Origin: Paracoccus kondratievae
GTDB lineage: Bacteria > Pseudomonadota > Alphaproteobacteria > Rhodobacterales > Rhodobacteraceae
NCBI RefSeq assembly: GCF_009301415.1
Contig: NZ_CP045074.1
Span: forward strand, 186,001 to 250,000
Length of the DNA: 64,000 nt
Direction: 5' to 3'
A program made the position numbers and the translations under genes. The notes under the pieces were generated by a model. It saw only the letters and a list, made by a program, of their open reading frames with translations. It did not search any database and had not been told where the DNA came from. This document shows positions 31,470 through 41,825 of the stretch, piece after piece (positions within the stretch are counted from its first letter, which is position 1; each line of letters opens with the position of its first letter).

Positions 31470-33101
31470 ATGCGTCACCTGTCGCTTCTTTTGGCTGCTC
31501 TGGTCGCTGCAGGGCCGGCATGGGCCGAAAACCGTGGCGTGGTGATCGCCAATGCGAATTACCAGAATGCGCCGAAGCTGGCCGATGCCGACGCCAAAGC
31601 CGCATCCGAGGCAATGAAGGCAGCAGGATTTCGCACCGTCACCGGGGCCGATCTGGTGGTCAAGGATGTGCGGCAGGCGCTGTCGGATCTGCTGCGGCCC
31701 GACGATTCGCCCGGTGCAAGGGTCGTGCTGCTGAACGGGCATTTCCTGCACGGCGGCAGCGACAGCTGGTATATGGGCACCGATGCCAACAAGCCTGATC
31801 TGATCGGCGCGGCGGCGCAGGGCGTGCCGCTGTCGATGGTGCTGGATTTGCTAAAGGATGCCCGCCCCGGCGCGGTGCTGCTGCTTGGCACGGATGAGAC
31901 GGGGATGGAGCCCGCCACCGGTCTGGAGAGCGGCATCGGCCCCCTGACCCCGCCCGAGGGGGTGACGGTGATCTCGGGTCCTCCAGCGGCGACCAGCGCG
32001 GCGGCAGAGGCGCTTTTGCAGCCCGGAGCATCGGTGGACGCAGTGATCCGCGCCGATGACCGGCTGACGCTCGCCGAGGGTGGCAATGCCGATCTGGTGC
32101 TGGTCCCGGCCAGCACAGCTACCGACCCCTCGGGCGATCCGCTGGAGACCGACCGCGATCTGTGGGCCAAGGCCGCAGCCGAGGATTCGGCCGATGCCTA
32201 TCGCAGCTATCTTAGCCAGTACCCCAGCGGGATTTACTCAGCCGCAGCCAAGGCGCGGCTTGATGCGCTGAAAGCGGCGCAGGGCGACCGCGATCTATGG
32301 GCGGATGCCGCCGCAGCCAATACGGTCGAGGCTTATGAGAACTATCTTTCCCGCTACCCCCGGGGCGAATTTGCCGAGGCTGCGCAACGCCGCCTGACCG
32401 AGCTGCGCCCGCCAGAGCCCGCCCCCGCCCCGGCGCCTGCTCCGCAACCGGTGAAACCGCGTGCGCCTGAAATCCAGCAACCGCGCGAGGTCGAGCCGGT
32501 GCGTCAGGCGTCACAGGCGGAACTGGCCGAGAACCGGCTGGGCCTGTCGCGCACGGCACGTATCACCATTCAGCGCCGGCTGAACGTCCTTGGCTATTCG
32601 ACAGGCGGCGCGGATGGCGTCTTTGGCGCGCGCACCCGCTCGGCCATCCGGGGCTGGCAACAGCGTAACGGCTATCCGGTGACTGGCTATCTGACCTCGG
32701 ACCAGATCGCGACCATGCGCGCGCAGGCCGGGACACAAACCTCGACACGCGAACAAGAGGACCGCGCTTATTGGCAAAAGACCGGCGCGATCGGCGGGGT
32801 CAGAAACCTTCGCGCCTATCTCAATCGCTATCCCGACGGGATCTATGCCGAGAATGCGCGGGCCCGCCTTGCCGCAGCACAGGAACGCGAGACCCTGTCG
32901 AGCGATGAGCGCGAGGACCGCGCCTGGAGCCGCGCCCGCCAGATCAACACGGCCGATGCCTATGCCCAGTATCTGCAGGCCTGGCCGCGAGGCGAGCACG
33001 CCGCAGAGGCCCGCCAGCGCCGTCAGCGGCTGTTGAACCAGAACCCCCTGGGCACCGGAAACCCCGGGCTGGATCTGATCATCCGCGAACTGGTCAAGTA
33101 A
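31470..33101 (+). CDS. Exported caspase-like / peptidoglycan-binding repeat protein, cysteine-less
   Basis: A 543-residue protein with a Sec signal (residues 1-19, ending in Ala-Trp-Ala). The N-terminal part (about 20-210) resembles a caspase/metacaspase p20 fold: it opens with Arg-Gly-Val-Val-Ile-Ala-Asn-Ala-Asn-Tyr and has the catalytic-type His91 in Leu-Asn-Gly-His. Where active members have Asp-x-Cys, this has Gly-Thr-Asp-Glu-Thr, and the whole chain contains no cysteine. Four ~38-residue repeats follow, of the form Trp-x-x-Ala...Tyr-Leu-x-x-Tyr-Pro-x-Gly (about 229-267, 273-312, 431-470 and 482-521). They flank a Pro/Ala linker and a PG_binding_1 domain (about 358-416). It is probably a non-catalytic envelope scaffold. 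Confidence 0.8.
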   Translation: MRHLSLLLAALVAAGPAWAENRGVVIANANYQNAPKLADADAKAASEAMKAAGFRTVTGADLVVKDVRQALSDLLRPDDSPGARVVLLNGHFLHGGSDSWYMGTDANKPDLIGAAAQGVPLSMVLDLLKDARPGAVLLLGTDETGMEPATGLESGIGPLTPPEGVTVISGPPAATSAAAEALLQPGASVDAVIRADDRLTLAEGGNADLVLVPASTATDPSGDPLETDRDLWAKAAAEDSADAYRSYLSQYPSGIYSAAAKARLDALKAAQGDRDLWADAAAANTVEAYENYLSRYPRGEFAEAAQRRLTELRPPEPAPAPAPAPQPVKPRAPEIQQPREVEPVRQASQAELAENRLGLSRTARITIQRRLNVLGYSTGGADGVFGARTRSAIRGWQQRNGYPVTGYLTSDQIATMRAQAGTQTSTREQEDRAYWQKTGAIGGVRNLRAYLNRYPDGIYAENARARLAAAQERETLSSDEREDRAWSRARQINTADAYAQYLQAWPRGEHAAEARQRRQRLLNQNPLGTGNPGLDLIIRELVK

Positions 33102-33104
33102 GAA

Positions 33105-34349
33105 TCAGTTCAGCATCACCATGGCAAGGAACGGCCCGGTGTCGGTCAGCATGTCCGCAAAACGATCAAAGCTTTCCGGGCTGACGGGCGGGGCGTCGGT
33201 GAAATAATCCGCCAGCGCCCAGCCCTGGATCACCCCGTCGACCGGCAGCGGCGCGGGGTTTTCCAGCCATGCGCCAAGGTCGATCCCCAGCGGCGCGCGC
33301 CAGAAGATAACGCTGCGCTCACCCTTCAGCAGCGCCTCGCCGTCGGCCAGGACCGCCTGCCATGCCGGACCCGTACCGGGCGGAAAGGCGATGCCCGTGG
33401 CCGAGACCTGACGGTCGTTCGGAATCCACTCTCCGGCATTGTCGCTTTCCTGCCCGACCAGCGTCCAGAAACGCCTGTTCTCGGCAATGGTTTGCTGCCA
33501 ATGGGCACGGGCGGCGCGGGTACGCTTGGCATCAGGCTGACGGCGCAGCATGTCGAAGGCCGCGGCAATAGGGTCGATGGCGCCATCCGCCATGGGCGGC
33601 AGCAACATTCCGTCCGGATCTACATTTAGCCGGGCTTTGTCGATCCGTTCGCGCATCGCAAAGACCCTTTGCAGGCTCGGCGTCGGATCAAAGGCCAAAA
33701 GCAGCTCTGCCCCGCCCGAAACCAGATGCGTATAGGCCGACAGCCAGGCCGCATCGGCGCGATCAAAGCGGATCACCGGAAGTTCGGAAGCGATCGGCGC
33801 GCCCGTTTCCTGATCGAATTCGGTAACGCCGGACCAAAGGACTCCGTCCAGCAACTCGGCCGCGCCCTCGCTCTCGGCGCGTTTGCCGTCGCCATTGATG
33901 TCGAACCACAGATCGCGCATCGAGATGGCCAGACCAAAGTCTTCATCAGGGCCGATCCCGGCAAGCGCGGCGCGGCTGCGTACCATCGCGGCCAGCGTCT
34001 GTTCGGTCAGATCGGCCAAAGCCTCAGGCGGCATCGGCTGCGGCTCCATCCCTTCGGGCAGATCGGTGGAAAAACCAAAAATCATCGGGCCAAGGGGGCG
34101 GACGCCATAGGTCTCACGCCAGTGCCAAGCGGTTTCGACGGCACCCAGAAATTCCAGCCCGGCGATGGCAAAACGCTCGTCGGCGGTCGGCGACGGCAGG
34201 GCGTGCAACCGCTCAAGCACCGGCGCGATGCCCCTTTCGCCGATCTCGCGCGAAAGAGCCGAGGGCTCGACGGGCTGTGGCTCGGCCCATGCAGCACCTA
34301 GCGACAGCAGGGTCAGCCCCGCCGCCGTACAGATCGAAACCAGTTTCAT
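33105..34349 (-). CDS. Exported protein of unknown function with an EF-hand-like loop
   Basis: I do not recognise this 414-residue protein. It has a Sec signal peptide (about residues 1-22) and is otherwise soluble. The segment Asp150-Ile-Asn-Gly-Asp-Gly-Lys-Arg-Ala-Glu-Ser-Glu161 fits the 12-residue calcium loop of an EF-hand (Asp1, Asn3, Asp5, Gly6, Glu12). A second complete loop is not evident. It converges on the caspase-like gene with only 3 bases between the stops. It lies 153 bases downstream of the phytase-like gene on the same strand, so co-expression with that gene is possible. Confidence 0.75.
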   Translation of the reverse strand: MKLVSICTAAGLTLLSLGAAWAEPQPVEPSALSREIGERGIAPVLERLHALPSPTADERFAIAGLEFLGAVETAWHWRETYGVRPLGPMIFGFSTDLPEGMEPQPMPPEALADLTEQTLAAMVRSRAALAGIGPDEDFGLAISMRDLWFDINGDGKRAESEGAAELLDGVLWSGVTEFDQETGAPIASELPVIRFDRADAAWLSAYTHLVSGGAELLLAFDPTPSLQRVFAMRERIDKARLNVDPDGMLLPPMADGAIDPIAAAFDMLRRQPDAKRTRAARAHWQQTIAENRRFWTLVGQESDNAGEWIPNDRQVSATGIAFPPGTGPAWQAVLADGEALLKGERSVIFWRAPLGIDLGAWLENPAPLPVDGVIQGWALADYFTDAPPVSPESFDRFADMLTDTGPFLAMVMLN

Positions 34350-34502
34350 GATCGCCCCTCCGCAATGATGTCACGGAACATGGGCGATCAGCCCCGTTCC
34401 GACCGAAGTTGTAGCCGCAACGCGAAAAGCGGCGCAAGCCGGGACCCGACACGCGCCGCCTGGGCCGGGCAAGGGCAAGGCCCCAGCCCCTGACCATGTG
34501 CC

Positions 34503-35846
34503 TTATTTCGCCGCCAGCAACTCGGGTACCGACAGCAGGATGAATTCATTATCCGCCGCCTGCCCGATCTGGCGCCCGCCCGAAAATGGCAGGTTGTTGT
34601 CGTTGGCCAGCATGATGTGGCTGTCATCGACCCGCGCCACGTCCTCGATGGTAAAGAAGGGGAAGGTGAAATTCCCCTCATCGGGCTTGTGCCCGGGCAA
34701 AGCCTTGCCATCGGGGTCAGCAATATCCAGCAGATCGACATGACCGATGCGGCGCAGATAACCTTCGGCGTCGGTGCTGGCGGTATCGACCAATACCACG
34801 CGCTTGACCCGCGCGGGCAAAGGATAGCAGGCCGACTGATCCGCCGCGCCCTCAGTGCAGGCGCGGGCGGCGTCGCCTTCGCCATTGTCACGTTCGATTA
34901 CCAGCGCCCGGGTCTCGTCGATGAAGTTGAAATCCCCGATCGCCGTCGCGCCCTCGGCCAGTTTGAAACGGTAGCTGTCGCCGGTCCAGTCGCCTTTGGC
35001 GGTGTCAAAGGTCATCACGCGCAGAAAATCGCCCTCGGGCTGGCCGTCATCAGCCAGCAGCGGCTTTTCGAGCATCGCCCAAAGCAGACCCGAACCCGGC
35101 TGCAACGCCATCCCCTCATAACCGCCCGAACGCTGGACACGGAAATCCTTGCCCGGCTGGGCAGGCACGGTCACTCCGGGGGTATCGGGGCCGGCAAGAA
35201 GCTCTCCCTCAAGCATGGTGCGATGGACCGACAGCACCCGCCCGTCCAGCGCGACCCGCAGGATATGAGGGCCGAATTCGTCGCCGATCCAGATTTCTCC
35301 ATCAAGATACTGGATGCTTTCGGGGTCGAAATCGGCACCGGTCAGATAGCGGCTTTCGGTCGTCTCATTGGCGATGCGAAAGGGCACCTTGCGGTCGGGA
35401 TCGCGCAGAAAGACCGTCTCGACCCGTTCAACCCTGCCGGTCTGGAAATCGGGGCGCATACGGTGAAAGAACAGCATCGCATCGGGGCTGTTGACCTTTG
35501 AACCAAAGCCGTTGTCGGTCAGGGTGAACCAGCTGCCATCCTCGGCCCGGTTCATGGCAAAGCCCGACATGCCCTGCACCGGCTGGCCGATGAACGGCAG
35601 GGAAATCCCGGTTGCATGGCTGCCATAGGTCGGGCCGGTGTCGCCCTCGACCGACATGGGCAGATCGTTGCGCGCGGCCCCGGTAAAGCGTCCCGCCAGC
35701 CACAGATCGCGCGGCGCATCGGCGGGCGGTGCGACCAGCGTAAAGGCGGGCAGAACAACATGACCCGCCAGCCGGGCGGGAAAGCTTTCCTCGGCCTGGG
35801 CAGCAGAAGCAAGGGAACAGGCAAGAATGGCAAGGCCAAATCGCAT
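34503..35846 (-). CDS. Esterase-like/phytase-like exported protein
   Basis: A 447-residue protein with a Sec signal (Met-Arg-Phe-Gly-Leu-Ala-Ile-Leu-Ala onward, ending in Ala-Gln-Ala) and a beta-propeller-like body. It matches the 'esterase-like activity of phytase' family. Blocks include Gly-Met-Ser-Gly-Phe-Ala (about residue 92), Thr-Asp-Asn-Gly-Phe-Gly-Ser-Lys (about 107-114), Ile-Gly-Asp-Glu-Phe-Gly-Pro-His and Val-Ile-Glu-Arg-Asp-Asn-Gly. These proteins are secreted and thought to hydrolyse phosphoesters, but few have been tested. The start at 35846 fits the signal peptide; an ATG-less extension upstream is rejected. Confidence 0.85.
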   Translation of the reverse strand: MRFGLAILACSLASAAQAEESFPARLAGHVVLPAFTLVAPPADAPRDLWLAGRFTGAARNDLPMSVEGDTGPTYGSHATGISLPFIGQPVQGMSGFAMNRAEDGSWFTLTDNGFGSKVNSPDAMLFFHRMRPDFQTGRVERVETVFLRDPDRKVPFRIANETTESRYLTGADFDPESIQYLDGEIWIGDEFGPHILRVALDGRVLSVHRTMLEGELLAGPDTPGVTVPAQPGKDFRVQRSGGYEGMALQPGSGLLWAMLEKPLLADDGQPEGDFLRVMTFDTAKGDWTGDSYRFKLAEGATAIGDFNFIDETRALVIERDNGEGDAARACTEGAADQSACYPLPARVKRVVLVDTASTDAEGYLRRIGHVDLLDIADPDGKALPGHKPDEGNFTFPFFTIEDVARVDDSHIMLANDNNLPFSGGRQIGQAADNEFILLSVPELLAAK

Positions 35847-35955
35847 GAGCGGCAATCCTTTTCGCTGTGATACCGCCCCTTTAGGCCCAAGAGATGACAG
35901 CAATGCTGCAAGCAGGTGTCAGATCGGTGATACCGGTCCGTGACGCCTGCCAGCG

Positions 35956-36450
35956 TCAGTCCCCCGCCGCCTCGGGCAGCGCCCAGCCCCGCTCTTTCAG
36001 GCAGCGCAGCGTAAAGATCGAACGCGCGTGGCGTATCCCCGGAACCCGGTAAAGCTTGCGGCGCAAGAATTCCTCGCATCCGCGGGTGCCGCTGACCGTG
36101 ACCTTGAGCAGATAGTCATATTCGCCGGTGGTCAGGTAAATCTCTTGCACCTCGGGCAGGTTGGTCATGGCCCGGCCGAATTCTTCAAGCACGCGGTCGT
36201 CATGGCGATCCAGCGTCACCTCGATCAGCACCGTCTCGGTTCCGCCCAGCCGTGACTGGTCCAGAATGGCAGTATAGCCGCGAATGATGCCCTCGGCCTC
36301 AAGACGGCGGGTGCGCTGCCAGCAGGGACTGGGCGAAAGCCCCACCTCTTCGGCAAGCTGGCTGTTGCTCAGCCGTCCGTCCCGACTCAGCGCGCGCAGG
36401 ATCCTGAGATCAATCGCATCAAGCCGCCGTGATGCAGCAGTTTCATCCAT
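35956..36450 (-). CDS. bkdR: Lrp/AsnC-family regulator of the bkd operon
   Basis: A 164-residue Lrp/AsnC protein. The N-terminal winged helix-turn-helix reads Asp-Ala-Ile-Asp-Leu-Arg-Ile-Leu-Arg-Ala-Leu and Asn-Ser-Gln-Leu-Ala-Glu-Glu-Val-Gly-Leu-Ser-Pro-Ser-Pro-Cys. The C-terminal RAM effector domain carries Val-Gln-Glu-Ile-Tyr-Leu-Thr-Thr-Gly-Glu-Tyr-Asp-Tyr. It is divergent from the keto-acid dehydrogenase genes, the arrangement of BkdR. It probably activates them in response to branched-chain amino acids. Confidence 0.87.
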   Translation of the reverse strand: MDETAASRRLDAIDLRILRALSRDGRLSNSQLAEEVGLSPSPCWQRTRRLEAEGIIRGYTAILDQSRLGGTETVLIEVTLDRHDDRVLEEFGRAMTNLPEVQEIYLTTGEYDYLLKVTVSGTRGCEEFLRRKLYRVPGIRHARSIFTLRCLKERGWALPEAAGD

Positions 36451-36583
36451 GAAAATATCGCCTTGCTGAAAGAATCTTTTTCATCATCGCTATCAGGCGA
36501 AAATAAAGAAAGGAAATTCTGTCGCGATCTGTGGCATGATCTTCCTTAGGGGAGGGACAGGATGCACAGCTTTCTTGTCATGA

Positions 36584-37945
<1,362 letters not shown>

Positions 37946-37946
37946 C

Positions 37947-38963
37947 ATGGCACGTATGACGATGATCGAGGCGATCCGCGACGCGCTGGATGTGGCCATG
38001 GGGGCAGATCCCAGCGTCGTGGTCTTTGGCGAGGACGTGGGCTATTTCGGCGGCGTTTTCCGCTGTACCGCGGGATTGCAGGCGAAATATGGCAAGACGC
38101 GCTGCTTTGACACGCCGATCAACGAATCCGGCATCGTCGGAGCAGCGATCGGCATGGCGGCCTATGGGCTGCGCCCGGTGGTGGAAATCCAGTTCGCCGA
38201 CTATGTATATCCCGCCTATGACCAGATCGTGTCCGAGGCGGCGCGGCTGCGCTATCGCTCGGCCGGACAGTTCACCTGTCCGCTGGTGGTGCGCATGCCT
38301 TCGGGCGGCGGCATCTTTGGCGGCCAGACCCACAGCCAGTCGCCCGAGGCGCTGTTTACCCATGTGACCGGGCTCAAGACCGTGGTGCCCTCGAACCCGC
38401 GTGACGCCAAGGGGCTGTTGCTGGCCGCAATCGAATGCCCAGATCCGGTGATCTTTTTTGAACCGAAGCGCCTTTATAACGGCCCCTTTGACGGCCATCA
38501 CGACCGCCCGGTCACCGCGTGGAAGACCCATGAACTGGGCGAGGTCCCCGAGGGGCATTACACCATCCCGCTGGGCAGGGCCGAGGTGCGGCGTCAGGGC
38601 CGCGCGGCAACGGTGCTCGCCTATGGCACGATGGTCCATGTCGCGCTGGCCGCTGCCGAAGAAGCGGGCGTCGATGCCGAGGTGATCGACCTGCGCACCC
38701 TGCTGCCGCTTGATATGGAGACGATCACCGCATCGGTCTCCAAGACCGGGCGCTGCCTTGTGCTGCATGAGGCGACACTGACCTCGGGCTATGGGGCAGA
38801 GCTGGCGGCGCTGGTGCAGGCGGAATGCTTCTGGCATCTCGAAGCGCCGATCCGCCGGGTCGCAGGATGGGACACGCCCTATCCCCATACGCATGAATGG
38901 AGCTATTTCCCCGGCCCCGCTCGGGTGGCCGAAGCACTGCGTCAACTGGTCGAGGTGGCCTGA
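37947..38963 (+). CDS. bkdA2: Branched-chain 2-oxoacid dehydrogenase E1 beta subunit
   Basis: A 338-residue transketolase-like subunit. Visible blocks are Val-Phe-Gly-Glu-Asp-Val-Gly-Tyr-Phe-Gly-Gly-Val-Phe (about residues 27-39), Asn-Glu-Ser-Gly-Ile-Val-Gly and Gly-Gly-Ile-Phe-Gly-Gly-Gln-Thr-His-Ser-Gln-Ser-Pro-Glu, plus Glu-Pro-Lys-Arg-Leu-Tyr. It begins 1 base after the alpha subunit stop. The two form the alpha2beta2 E1 that loads the decarboxylated acyl group onto the lipoyl domain of E2. Confidence 0.95.
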   Translation: MARMTMIEAIRDALDVAMGADPSVVVFGEDVGYFGGVFRCTAGLQAKYGKTRCFDTPINESGIVGAAIGMAAYGLRPVVEIQFADYVYPAYDQIVSEAARLRYRSAGQFTCPLVVRMPSGGGIFGGQTHSQSPEALFTHVTGLKTVVPSNPRDAKGLLLAAIECPDPVIFFEPKRLYNGPFDGHHDRPVTAWKTHELGEVPEGHYTIPLGRAEVRRQGRAATVLAYGTMVHVALAAAEEAGVDAEVIDLRTLLPLDMETITASVSKTGRCLVLHEATLTSGYGAELAALVQAECFWHLEAPIRRVAGWDTPYPHTHEWSYFPGPARVAEALRQLVEVA

Positions 38964-38964
38964 T

Positions 38965-40266
38965 ATGGGTATTTACGCAATCCGCATGCCAGATATCGGC
39001 GAAGGCATTGCCGAGGCCGAAATCGCTGAATGGCTGGTCAAGCCCGGCGATGTCCTGCGCGAGGACGACCCGATGGTCGCGGTGATGACCGACAAGGCAA
39101 CGGTCGAGATCCCCTCGCCCGTTACCGGCACGGTGATCTGGCAGGCGGGTCAGCCCGGCGATGTGATCGCCGTCGGGGCTGAACTGGTCCGGCTTGAGGT
39201 CGACGGTCCCGGCAATGTCGCCGAAGAGGCCGAGACCCCGCCAACCAGCGCCGGGACCAAGTCTGCTACCCCGGAAAAACCCGCTGCCGCCCCCGTGCCC
39301 GAGCCTGAACCCGCCCCCCGGCAAGAGGCCGCGGCAGAGGTGCAAAAGGCCCCGGCAAGCGCGGCCCCTGCCCCGGCTGCCCCCGCCGCCCCGCTACGGC
39401 CCGAGGGCGAAAAGCCCATTGCCTCGCCCGCGGTCCGGGCACGGGCGCGCGAGGCCGGGGTGGACCTGCGGCTGGTGCGCGGCTCGGGTCCGGGCGGGCG
39501 CATCAGCCACGATGATCTGGACGCCTTTATCGCATCGGGCGGCGTTCCCGCCCCAAGCGGCCCCCGCCCCGACACCAGCGTCGAGGAAATCCGCGTCATC
39601 GGCCTGCGCCGCAAGATCGCTGAACGGATGGAGGCTGCAAACAGCATCCCGCAGATCACCATTGTCGAAGAAGTCGATGCCACCGCGCTGGAGGATCTGC
39701 GCGGGCGGATGAACGCGCAGGGCAAGGGCACGCGCCTGACGATGCTGCCCTTTATCGCCCGGGCCATGGTGCGGGCGCTGCGCGAACAGCCGCTGCTCAA
39801 CGTCCATTACGATGCCGGGGCCGGGGTGATCCGTCGCTTTGGCGGCATCCACATCGGCATCGCGGCGCAGACCCCCACCGGGCTGATGGTGCCGGTCCTG
39901 CGCCATGCCGAGGCGCTGGACCTGCGCAGCACAGCAGCCGAGATCGCGCGCCTTGCCAACGCCGCCAAAGAGGGCACGGCCAGGCGCGACGAGCTGACCG
40001 GATCGACCATCACCATCACCTCGCTCGGGCCGCTCGGGGCGATTGCCTCGACCCCGATCCTGAATGTGCCCGAGGTCGCCATCGTCGGCGTAAACCGCCT
40101 TGCAGTGCGGCCATTCTGGAACGGCACCGCCTTTGAGCCACGCAAGATGATGAACCTGTCCTGCAGCTTTGACCATCGCGTGATCGACGGCTGGGACGCG
40201 GCGGTCTTTGTCGCCAGGCTCAAGGAACTGCTGGAAACCCCGGCGCTGATTTTCGTGGAGGGCTGA
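38965..40266 (+). CDS. bkdB: Branched-chain 2-oxoacid dehydrogenase E2 (dihydrolipoyl acyltransferase)
   Basis: A 433-residue core subunit. The single lipoyl domain (residues 1-78) has the lipoylated Lys44 in Thr-Asp-Lys-Ala-Thr-Val. A Pro/Ala linker (about 90-148) leads to the peripheral-subunit-binding domain (about 150-190, Ser-Pro-Ala-Val-Arg-Ala-Arg-Ala). The catalytic domain ends with Ser-Phe-Asp-His-Arg-Val-Ile-Asp-Gly, which holds the active-site His. It transfers the acyl group to CoA. The ATG follows the bkdA2 stop by 1 base; a longer frame begins inside bkdA2 and is rejected. Confidence 0.95.
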   Translation: MGIYAIRMPDIGEGIAEAEIAEWLVKPGDVLREDDPMVAVMTDKATVEIPSPVTGTVIWQAGQPGDVIAVGAELVRLEVDGPGNVAEEAETPPTSAGTKSATPEKPAAAPVPEPEPAPRQEAAAEVQKAPASAAPAPAAPAAPLRPEGEKPIASPAVRARAREAGVDLRLVRGSGPGGRISHDDLDAFIASGGVPAPSGPRPDTSVEEIRVIGLRRKIAERMEAANSIPQITIVEEVDATALEDLRGRMNAQGKGTRLTMLPFIARAMVRALREQPLLNVHYDAGAGVIRRFGGIHIGIAAQTPTGLMVPVLRHAEALDLRSTAAEIARLANAAKEGTARRDELTGSTITITSLGPLGAIASTPILNVPEVAIVGVNRLAVRPFWNGTAFEPRKMMNLSCSFDHRVIDGWDAAVFVARLKELLETPALIFVEG

Positions 40267-40269
40267 GCA

Positions 40270-41658
40270 ATGCGCGAGATCCAATGCAGACTGCTCATCA
40301 TCGGCGCAGGCCCCGGCGGCTATGTCTGCGCCATCCGCGCCGGACAACTGGGCATCGACACGGTGATCGTCGATGCCGCACCCCCGGGCGGAACCTGCCT
40401 TAATGTGGGCTGCATCCCCTCAAAGGCGCTGATCCATGCGGCCGAAGAATATCATCGCCTTACACAACTTTCCTCAAATTCATCAATGGGAATTTCGGCG
40501 GGCGCCGCACAGCTCGACCTTGCAGAAACTGTGGCGTGGAAAGACGGGATTGTCAGCCGCCTGACCGGCGGTGTGGCAACATTGCTGCGCAAGGCGGGCG
40601 TGCGGCTGGTCAGCGGGAATGCAACCCTGCGCGACGGCAAGACCGCCATTGTCGAGACGCCCGAAGGTCCGGTCCAGATCCGCGCCGAAGTCCTGGTCCT
40701 TGCCACCGGCTCGGAACCGGTCGAGATCCCCGCCCTGCCCTTTGGCGGCAAGGTCATCTCTTCGACCGACGCGCTGTCGCTGACCGAGGTGCCCGCACGG
40801 CTTGCCGTGGTTGGCGGCGGCTATATCGGGCTGGAGCTGGGCATTGCCTATGCCAAGCTTGGCGCCGAGGTCACCATCATCGAGGCCGCGCCGCGCATTC
40901 TGCCGCAATATGACGGCGAGCTGACGCGTCCGGTGGCGCAGCGCCTGACCCAGCTGGGCATCCGCCTGCTGACCGGCGCGCGGGCCGGAGGCCTGTCGGA
41001 TAGCGGCGCGCTGCGTGTCGCCGGCGTGGACGGGGCCGAGGATTTTCATTGCGACAAGGTGCTGGTGACCGTCGGTCGCCGCCCCCGCGCCACCAGCGCC
41101 GGCATCGACAAGCTGCGGCTTGAGATGGCTGGCCCCTTCATCCGCATTGATGAACGCTGCCGCACCTCGATGTCGGGGGTGTTCGCCATCGGCGACGTGA
41201 CCGGAGAGCCGATGCTGGCCCATCGCGCCATGGCGCAGGGCGAAATGGTGGCCGAGATCATCGCCGGACAGCCGCGCAGCTGGGACAAGCGCGCGATCCC
41301 GGCGGTCTGCTTTACCGACCCTGAAATCGTCAGCGTCGGCATCTCTCCGGACGAGGCGGCAACTCAGGGGCATGAGGTCGTGACCGGAACCTTCCCCTTT
41401 GCCGCCAATGGCCGGGCAATGACGGCAGGAGACGAGGCGGGCTTTATCCGTGTCACCGCCCGCGCCGATACCCATGAGGTGCTGGGCATTCAGGGGGTCG
41501 GGGCAGGAATATCGGAAATGGCAGGAGGCTTTGCGCTGGCACTTGAGATGGGCGCGCGGCTTGAGGACATCACCGGCACCATCCACGCCCACCCGACACG
41601 AGGCGAGGCCCTGCACGAAGCCAGCCTGCGCGCGCTGGGTCACGCACTGCATATCTGA
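40270..41658 (+). CDS. lpdA: Dihydrolipoyl dehydrogenase (E3) of the keto-acid complex
   Basis: A 462-residue FAD disulfide oxidoreductase. The first FAD motif Gly-Ala-Gly-Pro-Gly-Gly-Tyr is at residues 12-18. The redox disulfide is Cys43/Cys48 in Gly-Gly-Thr-Cys-Leu-Asn-Val-Gly-Cys. The NAD motif Gly-Gly-Gly-Tyr-Ile-Gly-Leu-Glu lies near 180, and the C-terminal base is His in His-Ala-His-Pro-Thr-Arg-Gly-Glu. It reoxidises the lipoyl group with NAD. It ends the operon and is followed by a rho-independent terminator. Confidence 0.95.
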   Translation: MREIQCRLLIIGAGPGGYVCAIRAGQLGIDTVIVDAAPPGGTCLNVGCIPSKALIHAAEEYHRLTQLSSNSSMGISAGAAQLDLAETVAWKDGIVSRLTGGVATLLRKAGVRLVSGNATLRDGKTAIVETPEGPVQIRAEVLVLATGSEPVEIPALPFGGKVISSTDALSLTEVPARLAVVGGGYIGLELGIAYAKLGAEVTIIEAAPRILPQYDGELTRPVAQRLTQLGIRLLTGARAGGLSDSGALRVAGVDGAEDFHCDKVLVTVGRRPRATSAGIDKLRLEMAGPFIRIDERCRTSMSGVFAIGDVTGEPMLAHRAMAQGEMVAEIIAGQPRSWDKRAIPAVCFTDPEIVSVGISPDEAATQGHEVVTGTFPFAANGRAMTAGDEAGFIRVTARADTHEVLGIQGVGAGISEMAGGFALALEMGARLEDITGTIHAHPTRGEALHEASLRALGHALHI

Positions 41659-41679
41659 AGCATATATTCACAGACTGCG

Positions 41680-41715
41680 CGCGCCGCTGGCCCTGGCTGG
41701 CGGCGCGTTCTTTTT
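41680..41715 (+). terminator. Rho-independent terminator of the bkd operon
   Basis: CGCGCCGC (41680-41687) pairs with GCGGCGCG (41700-41707), 12-base loop, followed by TTCTTTTTC. It lies 22 bases after the lpdA stop and upstream of phnC, so it separates the two operons. Confidence 0.8.
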
Positions 41716-41744
41716 CCCTGCGGCGCAACGCATCGCCCGCAAAC

Positions 41745-41781
41745 GTCAAGAAAGCTTCACCGAACCTTACCCTTTCCGTCA
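41745..41781 (+). promoter_or_regulatory. Possible degenerate PHO-box array upstream of phnC
   Basis: GTCA, TTCA, TTAC and GTCA occur at exact 11-base steps (41745, 41756, 41767, 41778), the spacing of PhoB half-sites. Each unit is degenerate. The position, about 45-80 bases before phnC, is right for phosphate control of phosphonate uptake. Confidence 0.35.
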
Positions 41782-41825
41782 CGCAGGCCAGATATCAGCC
41801 CCCCAACCGCTCATGGAGGGCAGCA

